In this document: positions 55,331 through 64,000 of the stretch, one piece after another
Layout: each line of letters begins with the position of its first letter
Numbering within the stretch: position 1 is the stretch's first letter
From: Limnanthes douglasii subsp. nivea
Taxonomy: Eukaryota; Streptophyta; Magnoliopsida; Brassicales; Limnanthaceae
Assembly (NCBI GenBank): GCA_036936605.1
Contig: JAUPFV010000003.1
Coordinates: forward strand, 151,994,997-152,058,996
Direction of reading: 5' to 3'
Length of the DNA stretch: 64,000 nt
The notes under the pieces: generated by a model
Told to the model about the DNA's origin: nothing
Database searches by the model: none
Seen by the model: the letters and a program-made list of their open reading frames with translations, nothing else
Position numbers and translations under genes: made by a program

Positions 55331-55530
55331 ATTTTATACTCACTTAATTTATAAATAATTAATAAATTATTTAAAGTTTCCAAGTTTAAATTAAAAATAA
55401 ATTATTTATGTATTTAAAAAAATACAAATGTTGTCCATATAAACCTAAACGAGGTTTAGAATGATCACGAACACAATAAGTGGTAAATGGTATTAGTAAA
55501 ATGCGGAAGTGTGTTTTAATTTAATAGATA
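55331..55530 (-). repeat. Block B, short extra copy
   Basis: Matches 57520-57715 in direct orientation (AATTTATAAATAATTAATAAA, then CATATAAACCTAAACGAGG, AAGTGGTAAATGGTATTAG). It is thus a second, truncated B unit on this side. Confidence 0.7.
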
Positions 55531-55538
55531 ACTATTAG

Positions 55539-55541
<3 letters not shown>

Positions 55542-55608
<67 letters not shown>
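55542..55608. repeat. (AT)n microsatellite
   Basis: About 33 uninterrupted AT dinucleotides; length may be unreliable in assembly. Confidence 0.95.
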
Positions 55609-55611
<3 letters not shown>

Positions 55612-57490
55612 TCGAATTGAGAATCATGGATCAAATGTGAAATGAAAATTATATGTTAAATGTGAACTGAGAATTATTTTTTTAAATATAAACTTAAAAT
55701 TATTGGTTAAACACGAATCGAAAAACCATTTATTATTTCTAAATTGAGAATTAATGGTTAAATATGAATCACAAATCACGAGTTAAACGCAAATTAATCA
55801 CAAATCACGAGAATTAATGGTTAAATATGAATGATAAGTCATGTTTAAAATCCGAACAAAAAATCAAGGTTATATAGGAGTTAAGAATCATGTATGAACA
55901 ATGAATCGTGTATGAAATTCAATATGAGAATCATGAGTTAATTACAAACTCAAAATCATTGAAAAAATACGAATTGAAAATCATGTGTTAAATCTGAAGA
56001 GAGAATTATATGTTAAATATGAATTGAGAATTATTTGTTAAAGGTGAATCGCGAATCATTTATTAAATCTGAATTGAAAATCAATTGTTAAATATGAATT
56101 ACGAATCAAGGGTTAAACATGAAAGATGAATCATTTTTTATATCAAAATTGAGAATCATCTGTTAAATACGAATCACAAGTCATGTGTTAAATCCAAACA
56201 GAGAATCACGGGTTGACTCTGATCCAAATAGCGTTTGTTAAATGCAAATCACGAATCAAGTGTTAGATCCAAACTAAGATACAAGGGTTATATATGAACT
56301 AAGAATCACGTATGACCTTAGAATCGTGTATGAAATTTAATTCGAGAATCATGAGTTAAATTGTGTATGAAATTTAATTCGAGAATCATGAGTTAAATGC
56401 AAATTAGGAATCATGGGTCAAATGTGAATTAAAAATCATGTGTTAAATTTGAGAATCATTTATTAAATTCGAACTAATTTTTTTTATTAAGAAACACAAA
56501 TCATCTTTTAAATCCTAATTGAGAATCAATGGTTAACTATGAATAACAAATCACGGGTTAAAAGCAAATGAAAGACCATTCATTATATCTATATTGAAAA
56601 TCATAGGTTAAACGTGAATCACAGGTGATGTGTGTTAAATCCGAACACATAATCAAGGGTTAAATCCAATCTAAGTATGATTTGTTAAATGTGAATCATG
56701 AATAAAGTGTTAAATCCAAACCGAGAATCAAAAGTTATATAAGAATAGTAAAAGTGTATGAAATTTAAACTAATAATCATGAGTTAATTGTGAACTGAGG
56801 ATCATGGGTCAATTACAAATTAAAAATCATGTGTTAAATTTAAATTAAGAACTATGTGTTTAATCTGAACCGAGAATTATTTCTTAAACTCAAATCGTGA
56901 ATTATTTATTAAACCTGAATTCAGAATCAAGGGTTAAATACGAATCATAAAGCACGAGTTTAACACGAATAACATATAATTTGTTATATATAGTATGATA
57001 ATCATAGCTTAAATGGGAATCACAAGTCATGTGTTAAATCCAAACATACGATCAAATGTTAAATCCGATCCGCGTATCATTTGTTAAATACGAATCACAA
57101 ATTAAGTGTTAAATCCAAATTGATAATCAAAGGTTGTATACGAACGAGAATCGTGCATGAGTAATGAAGCGTGTATGAAATTCAAACTGAGAATCACGGG
57201 TCAAATGAAAATTAAAAAATCATTTGTCGAATATGACTGAGAATCATTTGCTAAATATGAACTCAGAATTAATGCGAATCACAATTCATTTATTAAATCT
57301 GAGTTGAGAATTAATGGTTAAATATGAATTTAAACGTGAATGCCAGATTAATTTTTTTATCTAAATTGAGAATCATATGTTAATTGTGAATCACAAGTGA
57401 TATGTTAAATCTGAACAAAGAATCAAAGGTTAAATCCGATTTGTTAAATGCGAATCATGAATCAAGTATTAAATCCAAACTGATTTTGGT
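55612..57490 (+). repeat. Satellite with ~27-bp monomers in a ~400-bp higher-order repeat
   Basis: Monomers like GAATCATGTGTTAAATCTGAACT alternate in a fixed order. Marker monomers (GAATCAAGTGTTAAATCCAAAC, followed by a GGGTTATAT monomer and a CGTGTATGAAATTTAAA monomer) recur at about 56250, 56700, 57095 and 57462, and weakly near 55850. This gives a higher-order period of roughly 365-450 bp. The fragment at 4384-4665 shows the same order. Confidence 0.82.
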
Positions 57491-57499
57491 GATTCTTTA

Positions 57500-58384
57500 T
57501 GCATTAAAAAATTGATATTTTGTATTATACTCACTTAATTTATAAATAATTAATAAAGTATTTAAAGTTTACAAATTTAAATTAAAAATACATCATTTAT
57601 GTATTTAAAAAAAATACAAATGTTTTCCATATAAACCTAAATGAGGTTTAGAATGATAACGAACACAATAAGTGGTAAATGGTATTAGTAAAATACGGAA
57701 GTGTGTTTTAAACCATATGTAAACATCATCACGAAAGTTATAAAACAAATTGTCATAATAGTCGATATATACTATGTTCATAAATGATAAAAACAATTAA
57801 ACCATGATGTAAAGTGATACGAGAAATCCTTGTCAAATGTGATACCAAAATAATAAAATATCATCGAAAAAGATATAGGACTATTTGGATTACGAAGTCT
57901 TTTGTTTTTTAGAATTTGATCTCAACACAAATAAAAAACCAAACAGTTTGAGGTCCAAGAACAAAGAAAATCTAAATTTAAACAAATTTAAAATTTCTAT
58001 TTATATTATAGTCATAAATTATATATTTTATTAATAAATTTTAAAATATAAGTACATAAAATAATAAAAGAAATCAAAGTCTAATTGTTTTACTCAAGTT
58101 TTAAATTAAACGATATTTAGATTGTTTTGTCCTTAATAGTGTATTTTTCAATAAAAAAGTATCGATAGCTAAAATAACACATTATTTATATATATATATA
58201 TATATACATATATTTCATTATATAATCTATTTTGTAATTTTAAACAAACCATCATTCAAAACTAATAATCTTTTAAATACACAATCTCTTTATTAATACT
58301 GAGTTCCATAAAATTATGAGTTTCTCCCGACGTCGTCTATATTGATTGGACGAAATATATATATATATATATATATAAAATGTA
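57500..58384 (-). repeat. Dispersed repeat block B, right copy
   Basis: Complement of 4905-5670; also contains short (TA)n tracts at 58190-58206 and 58357-58377. Non-coding. Confidence 0.72.
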
Positions 58385-58770
58385 TGTTGAGTAGAGGAAT
58401 AAATATATGTCATTAAAGGCATGCAATAAAACATATTTTTAGACCATCGACTAAATAAATTGTATAAATATGTATTATGGTGGTGCTATACCAAAAAGGG
58501 AAGTTCTTGGTATGACCCTTATTAATTGGATTTTGGTTCCTTTTGGTATATTTTTAAGGAAAAAAAAAACTTACTCTCATTATATTTTGACCGAACAAAA
58601 TATATACAAGTATGTTTTAGTTATGTTTTCATTTGAACACCAATAGATAAGTATGTTTTAGTTATGCTTTCATTTGAACACCAAACATGAAGTATTCTAT
58701 CATTTAGATGCAGTAGTTGTTAGGGAAAGGGTGCAAGAGATATATTAATGCAATCCAATAAACGAAACAT

Positions 58771-58829
<59 letters not shown>

Positions 58830-59239
58830 GTGGTACATAAAATGGATTTTTTATGTTTTACTTAGTATTTGACATTTAGTCAAATTTTCCAAACTTATTT
58901 CTAATATTTACCTACACATTTTAAGCATGTTTTCATATTCTACTATATTTACATAAATAATATCTGCTTGAATATGACTACTTATTTTTATTGGTTTTAT
59001 CCAATGATCATTTTTTAACTATAAATATGAAACAAATGTATTTCATATATGTACTATAAACTAAGTCTAAAACGTAGAGGATACAAATAGATAATCTTAA
59101 CGTTTTGTTATGTTTAGTGTTGATACTTTATGTGTCTTCGTGCTCTAAACGTAGAGGTAACCAGGCCTATCCAGCAAAGAAGCATCGTGCTTTGATGAAT
59201 AAAGCACAAATGATATTATATCAAGCATATACGAGGCCG
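58385..59239 (-). repeat. Dispersed repeat block C, right copy
   Basis: Complement of 6601-7365. Includes an (AT)n tract at 58775-58825 absent from the left copy, and a short local duplication of AAGTATGTTTTAGTTATG. Confidence 0.75.
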
Positions 59240-59690
59240 CATCTTACTGTTTCAAAAAGAACATTTCCATGCGGACCTAATAGGGGTCACAATACCCATC
59301 AACCAACCGCGTATCTTACTGTTTCAAAAAAAATAGTTCCAGGCGTACCTAATAAGAGTCACAACACCCATCCACCAACAGTGCATCTTACGGTTTCATA
59401 GATAAAAGTTCCAAAAGTCACAAATAAAAGTCACAATACGCATCCACCAACAACGAATCTTATTATTTCAAAAAGAATAGTATCAGGCAGACCCATTAAA
59501 AGTCACAATACACATCAACCAACTGTCAATATTACTATTTCAAAAAGAACAGTTCACAGGCGGGTCTAATAAGATTCACAATACCCACCCACCAACAGTG
59601 TATTTTAGTTTGTGTTCAGAAAGAAGTAGTTCCAGGCCGATCTAATAAGCGTTAAGAACCTCAACAACCAAACGTCAGCATAAAGATATT
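59240..59690 (+). repeat. 72-bp minisatellite array M, right
   Basis: About six degenerate units; inverted match of 6135-6600 including the same odd third unit (CGGTTTCATAGATAAAA). The first units keep the frame HLTVSK...HNTHxPT open; later units have stops. Confidence 0.82.
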
Positions 59691-59699
59691 AATCTATAT

Positions 59700-60190
59700 A
59701 AGCATGGATTAAATTTATGATTTTTTTGTTATTTATTCTAAACTTGTAATGAATAATGGGAAGATTTAATGGTCTGTGATTCATAATTCTCATAATTACT
59801 CTAACTTTGTACGCGAACAAAAAATATACAAGACAAATAATTTTAAAAAATATACAGGTATAAAAATATCTAATAACTTAATAATCACAAAATGTAAATA
59901 TGAAAATATATAATTAAGTTGTTAAAAAAATAATTTTAAAAAATATACATAGATAAATAATTTAAATGATATAAATAAAAACTTAATTATCATAAAACAT
60001 AATTATTAAAATATACAATTTAATGGTTTTTGTCCCATTTGCATGTCGGCAAAAAATAATAATTCTATAGTATAAAATTAAGAGTTAAATTTTAGACTAA
60101 CTTAATTTACAAATTTAAAAGTAACTGAAGTATTTCAAGCTTACCAGTTAAAATTAAAACTACAACATCTATGTATTTGAAAAAGAAAGA
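59700..60190 (-). repeat. Dispersed repeat block D, right copy
   Basis: Complement of 5671-6130. AT-rich, non-coding. Confidence 0.7.
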
Positions 60191-60199
60191 ACACGATCT

Positions 60200-60875
60200 G
60201 AAGGAGTTTCACCAATTTATTTTTTGAAGGTATGTATATTTTTTTTCTTTTGAAATTTTATTATTATTTTGATATTAAAACACTTGTTAATCAATATTTT
60301 TTTCTAATGTGATTTGTGGTCATTTATGAAAGTGAAAATACATTTACTTAGTTTAACGATAATATATATGGAAATATTTGTTAGTTTGTTTTAAATAAAA
60401 TTATATATTTATATTATAAATTATGTTTAATAAAAAATTGATTTTAATTTTATATAATTTTATATAATTTTTACATAAAATTTTTATTTTATCTATATAT
60501 ATATATTTAAAACTATTCTTTATATAAAACAATTGAATTTATTTCCATCCATTTTTCAAAAATATATTTTATACATTTATCTTTTGAAATATCTTTTATA
60601 TATTAAATGATTTTGTTATATTTTATTTTTTAAAATATCTTTCAAAAATAATATATTAATATTTTCATCTATGTGTTAAAAATATGTTTTATATAGCAAA
60701 TTGTATTTATTTTCATTTATTTTTCAAAAATATATTTTTTTATAACAATTTTTATTTACTTTTATGTAAATTTTAAAATATTTTTTTAAGATATTAAATT
60801 TGGTTTTGTTATATTTTATTTAATTTTATATATCTTTTAAAAATAATATATTAAGATACATCAAGATTTATTGTT

Positions 60876-60915
<40 letters not shown>

Positions 60916-61090
60916 AAACCAAGGAATAGTGTTTCTTCCAGTAGCTCGAGAAATAATAATATGATTCATCCTAATCTGATTGCCTCTATATCAAGACCTA
61001 ATGATGATAGTGTGGAATTTCAGATATATAGTGAGTGATCCAGAATACGCTAACTTATTGAAAATTCTGATAGTAATGTTAGAGATAAAA
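60200..61090. other. AT-rich DNA without a recognisable feature
   Basis: Includes a (TA)n run at 60879-60912. No gene or element ends seen. Confidence 0.5.
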
Positions 61091-61139
61091 TTTGACGAGA
61101 ATTTTAGCCCCCCTTACTTCAATTCCTAGATCCGCCACT
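61091..61139 (+). mobile_element. Probable terminus of a plant DNA transposon
   Basis: The stretch ending GATCCGCCACTG, preceded by TTAGCCCCCCTTACTTCAA, resembles the CAGTGGCGGATC-type ends common among plant hAT-like and related non-autonomous elements. The PR-1-like frame begins immediately after it. The opposite end was not found. Confidence 0.4.
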
Positions 61140-61385
61140 GATGGGCGCTATGGTGAAAATATCGCGGGAAGTCCCGGAGAGATGTCGGGGACGGAGGCAG
61201 TTAAGATGTGGGTTGATGATAAAGTTAATTACCATTATGACTCAAATACTTGTGATGCAGGAAAAAAGTGTGGTCATTATACTCAGATTGTGTGGAGCGA
61301 CTCGGTTCGTTTAGGGTGTGGCAAATCAAGTGTAGTGATGGTGGGACGTATATCATGGTTTTTATAACATAAAAGTTAAGACTAG
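61140..61385 (+). pseudogene. PR-1-like (CAP domain) gene fragment
   Basis: Encodes the core of a pathogenesis-related 1 protein: YGENIAGSPG, SGTEAVKMWVDDK, Y-NTC, the CAP signature CGHYTQIVW, then SVRLGC. PR-1 proteins are secreted plant defence-associated proteins of about 160 residues; here the signal peptide and the first helix are missing. One base is lost near 61331: the shifted frame continues with CSDGGTYI, the expected continuation. The left side is cut by transposon-like sequence. Dead fragment. Confidence 0.8.
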
Positions 61386-61869
61386 TTCTCGTAGAGAGAT
61401 TTTTTTTATAATAGTCTTCTACATAAAATTTGTGCTTATGTGAAAGTAAGTTTCTTCACATGTCAAACCATATTAAATCCCTATCATATTTTCTGCCATT
61501 TAGTCCATCCACTAAAAAATCTTCGATGATGGTCCTTTGACTATTGAAAATCTATAAATTTAGTCCCCGCAAGTGATCTTCTCTCTGACTCTTCCATGCA
61601 TTCTTGTATCACATATAGTCCCTTGACTTTTAATTCCATTTTTACCCCTAGAATTTCATTTTTTTTCTTCTTAATACAGTCTCCTCTTATCACTTCTCCT
61701 TCTTCTTTATAAAACCAAACCTCTTCTCTCTTCTCTCGCTACCCTTTTAGATATGCGTGTTTGCCAAAATAACAATGCGATCTTTCAATCTAAATGCAGC
61801 CATAATTCCTACACAATCCGTTTTGTGGACTACTTTTTTCAGTAAAGAACATAAGATAATTGACGAAAT
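61386..61869. mobile_element. Degraded Mutator-type subterminal sequence
   Basis: 61490-61650 (TTTAGTCCATCCACTAAAAAATC, CTTTGACTATTGAAAATCTATAA, TTAGTCCCCGC, CCCTTGACTTTTAATTCC) resembles the inner terminal repeat at 53490-53680 in the same orientation. No matching inverted partner or target duplication found. The remaining sequence shows nothing. Confidence 0.5.
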
Positions 61870-62755
61870 TGTTGGATAAACATTAAACTTGAACACGCGT
61901 TTATATTAGTTATTAAAACAGGTACTAAGATAAGATCAAACCTTTAGTAATTTGTCTATATAAGAAACAAACCGTGTACATTGATCTTAGAAATGAGAGA
62001 AGAAACTTCAGATGGGGGGTCCAACAAAGCTTCAATTCACGGAGGGAGGCTAATCCGGCTCATCGCCAGATTCGCTCAAAGCAAACACTAGACCATACCT
62101 CGGTGCGTGGAGGGTGGTCCGACTGGGCATCCACAGGAAGTTGTTAGAAGGGGTTTCAATGTCAGAACCCTAAGTTTGTGTATGATTGCCGACGTTTTCC
62201 AGCTTTCTCAACATGAGCGTTCTGTATTGGAGTAGTAAGTTGGCTCTCATTAGGTCACCATGGTGAGGAGAAACATCTGTACTGTATTGGCGATGACAGT
62301 TATCATTTCCATATTGATCTTAGAAATTACAGTTATCATTTTCATACTTGGTGTCTCTTAACGTTATCTGCATTGTTGTTTCTGTATTTGATGTTTTTAT
62401 ATTATGGATTCTTTTTCCCTTCAATTGTTATCAGAGCCTGTGTTGCAGATCACTCGAACGCAAATGCGAAGAAGCAGAGGGCTTCAATCCTACATTTTTA
62501 AAGAAGCAGAAGGATTAAATCCTACTTTCTAAAGAAGCAGATACTAAAGAAGCAGATGAATTCAATCATATATTCTTAAAGAAACAGTCAAGTTCAATGT
62601 TAAGGGGGAGAATATTGGATAAACATTGAACTTGAACACAGTTATCATTTCCATATTGATCTTAGAAATGACAGTCATTATTTCTCTTTCTCTAAACGTT
62701 ATCTGCATTGCTGTTTCTGTATTTTCTGTTTTATAGTAGGGATTTTTTCCCTTCA
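61870..62755 (+). mobile_element. TRIM-like LTR element with target duplication
   Basis: LTR-like ends 61870-62423 and 62613-62755 start TGTTGGATAAAC / TATTGGATAAAC and share the end AACGTTATCTGCATTG...TTCCCTTCA. Flanks GAAAT on both sides (61865-61869, 62756-62760). Primer site TTATCAGAGCC at about 62429-62439; purine tract TTAAGGGGGAG at 62600-62610. The interior is under 200 bp and non-coding, built of repeated AAAGAAGCAGA words. The 5' LTR is about 410 bp longer than the 3' LTR. It is too short to encode proteins, so mobilisation would need another element's proteins. Confidence 0.85.
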
Positions 62756-62949
62756 GAAATAAGGTAGCTGTATACCAACTCATCAACACTTTAAATATAT
62801 TTACACACAATGCAACATTTTCACCGCTTTTAAGCATTAGTAGCAGATATGTTAATAAAAAGGCAGAGGTTGCTATATATATAGAACAACTACATGGAAA
62901 TGTAAGTAATACTACGAAGATCTAGAAAAGAAAAAACTTTGAGCAATTC

Positions 62950-64000
62950 ACTAGTAATATTTTCTACTCGCACTAGTAATATTCACTGTGATTTGTCTTC
63001 CTCGGCTGCTGCAAAACGTTTGCTTGAGTTGAGGCTTACTGTAAGTGTTTGTGTTTGCCTACTACTACATTTTTTTTCTCTCTATTGAATTGAAAGTGGA
63101 GAGTGATATTATTTTTTGGGATTCTCTCCTAATTGTTGAATTTCATGTATTCTGAAGTTACTTCATCTTTACCTGCATTTAATTAAGATAATGTTCTTTT
63201 TTATATATATTTGGTACTTAATTCTTCTCTTGAATAGATACTGATAAAAATCAACTTTGTTGGGATAAGTTGTTTAAATTAGTATGTGAATTGTCCCTCT
63301 CCGTAATTTAGGATGCTAATAAAGAAGGCGGAAATCCTGAATAAATAGTGTTATGTTCACTGGTTGCACGAGTTTAAGGATTGGATGGATCATTCATCTT
63401 AAAATTCAGTTGATGTGGTTATGTATACTTGGGATTCTCAACATGAGAAACTGAATATTATCAAAAGCAAGAAAAGTCATAAACGTCATGAAGAAATATC
63501 AGGGTATCCTTCTGACTATTGATGACATAACAGAGACCAAGTCAACCTCAGCTCATCTTGTGTCACCACCTCATTACCAAGAAGGCATTTTGCATCAACG
63601 CCACGATTTAGTTGAAGAATTTTTGCAGCTATCACCAGATTAATATTCAATGGCATCATCTGACAGTACTAGCTGCAGTGAAGATGAATTCTATGATTTT
63701 TGACAATCAATATAATATCCAGTGATGATCAGCCAGTGAACCAACAATATCTTAACACGCGCCAGCAATACTATTTCTTATCATCAAGTGATTCTGAGGA
63801 TGACACTTCTTATTAAGTTGGAGTAACTCGTGAGGGTGAGCCTCCTCCTGGAGGGTCATTCTTGTGAGAATAGAAGCAGAAGGTAACCTAAGAAAAAAGT
63901 AATTTCCTTATCGGCGGAGAATAGTATTCTTTTTTATAATCAAACTCAAAGACAAACTCAAAATTTAGATATTTTTTGAACTGGTAATGTAGATGTATGA
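62950..64000 (+). pseudogene. Decayed plant gene fragment (unit A) with intron, right copy
   Basis: About 62960-63043 encodes SSSAAAKRLLELRLT and is followed by a strong donor (ACT-GTAAGTG). After a T-rich intron an acceptor (CCGTAATTTAG, ends 63313) leads to DANKEGG, the start of the block shared with 3009-3700. Later pieces include SAHLVSPPHYQEG-like and HDLVEEFLQLSPD-like peptides with stops and shifts. The window ends inside it. I do not recognise the gene. The splice signals show a genomic origin. Confidence 0.55.

Noticed and set aside
61490..61650. Second terminal repeat closing a Pack-MULE with 53451
   Set aside because: It is in the same orientation as 53451-53680 rather than inverted, and no matching 9-bp duplication is present.

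Overview
This window looks like repeat-rich plant nuclear heterochromatin, possibly from the mustard family. It is AT-rich and has no bacterial-type gene organisation. It carries several Ty1/copia retrotransposons primed from initiator tRNA-Met (TGGTATCAGAGC-type binding sites), one decayed Ty3/gypsy element of Tat type, Mutator-like elements with 9-bp target duplications, and satellites. Host genes survive only as broken, intron-containing fragments of plant genes. I found no intact host gene and no rRNA, tRNA or CRISPR array. The assignment to a plant comes from protein families and element structure read by eye, not from a database search.

Layout. 1-3008: short LTR remnant, F-box/kelch gene fragment, Mutator-type terminus, and a copia copy (A1). 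3009-8385: a decayed gene fragment followed by satellite and minisatellite blocks (called B, D, M and C here). 8386-16018: a second copia copy (A2), whose 5' LTR holds a small copia (B-element, 8466-10695) and a MULE (10837-12469), and whose integrase holds a 281-bp MITE. 16019-28706: host DNA carrying an unknown exon and a threonyl-tRNA synthetase pseudogene, split by two young copia elements (C, 16517-21429, +; D, 21712-26860, -). 29441-32879: 50-bp tandem array and gypsy remnant. 32880-38283: rearranged copia G with an internal tandem amplification. 38289-44853: second copy of the host DNA in inverted orientation, split by copia F. 45407-53450: third copia copy (A3, inverted), split by copia E, which has a 1,497-codon open frame and almost identical LTRs. 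53451-54834: Mutator-type terminus and a second kelch gene copy (inverted). 55010-60190: inverted and permuted copies of the satellite blocks plus a higher-order satellite. 61091-64000: PR-1-like fragment, TRIM-like element, and a gene fragment that repeats the block at 3009-3700.

The main organising feature is an inverted duplication. The order kelch / Mutator terminus / copia A / host DNA / ThrRS on the left recurs reversed on the right. Each arm was later hit by different retrotransposons: C and D on the left, E, F and G on the right. In every case the matching position in the other arm is an empty site with a single copy of the target sequence. The window therefore holds its own before-and-after record of five insertions. 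Elements C, D and E are young (0-2 LTR differences) and nearly or fully open in frame; the rest are relics. I see no new enzymatic or defence system. The less ordinary items are the duplication with its paired sites, the 1.35-kb amplification inside copia G, the 72-bp minisatellite that keeps one frame open, and the higher-order satellite.
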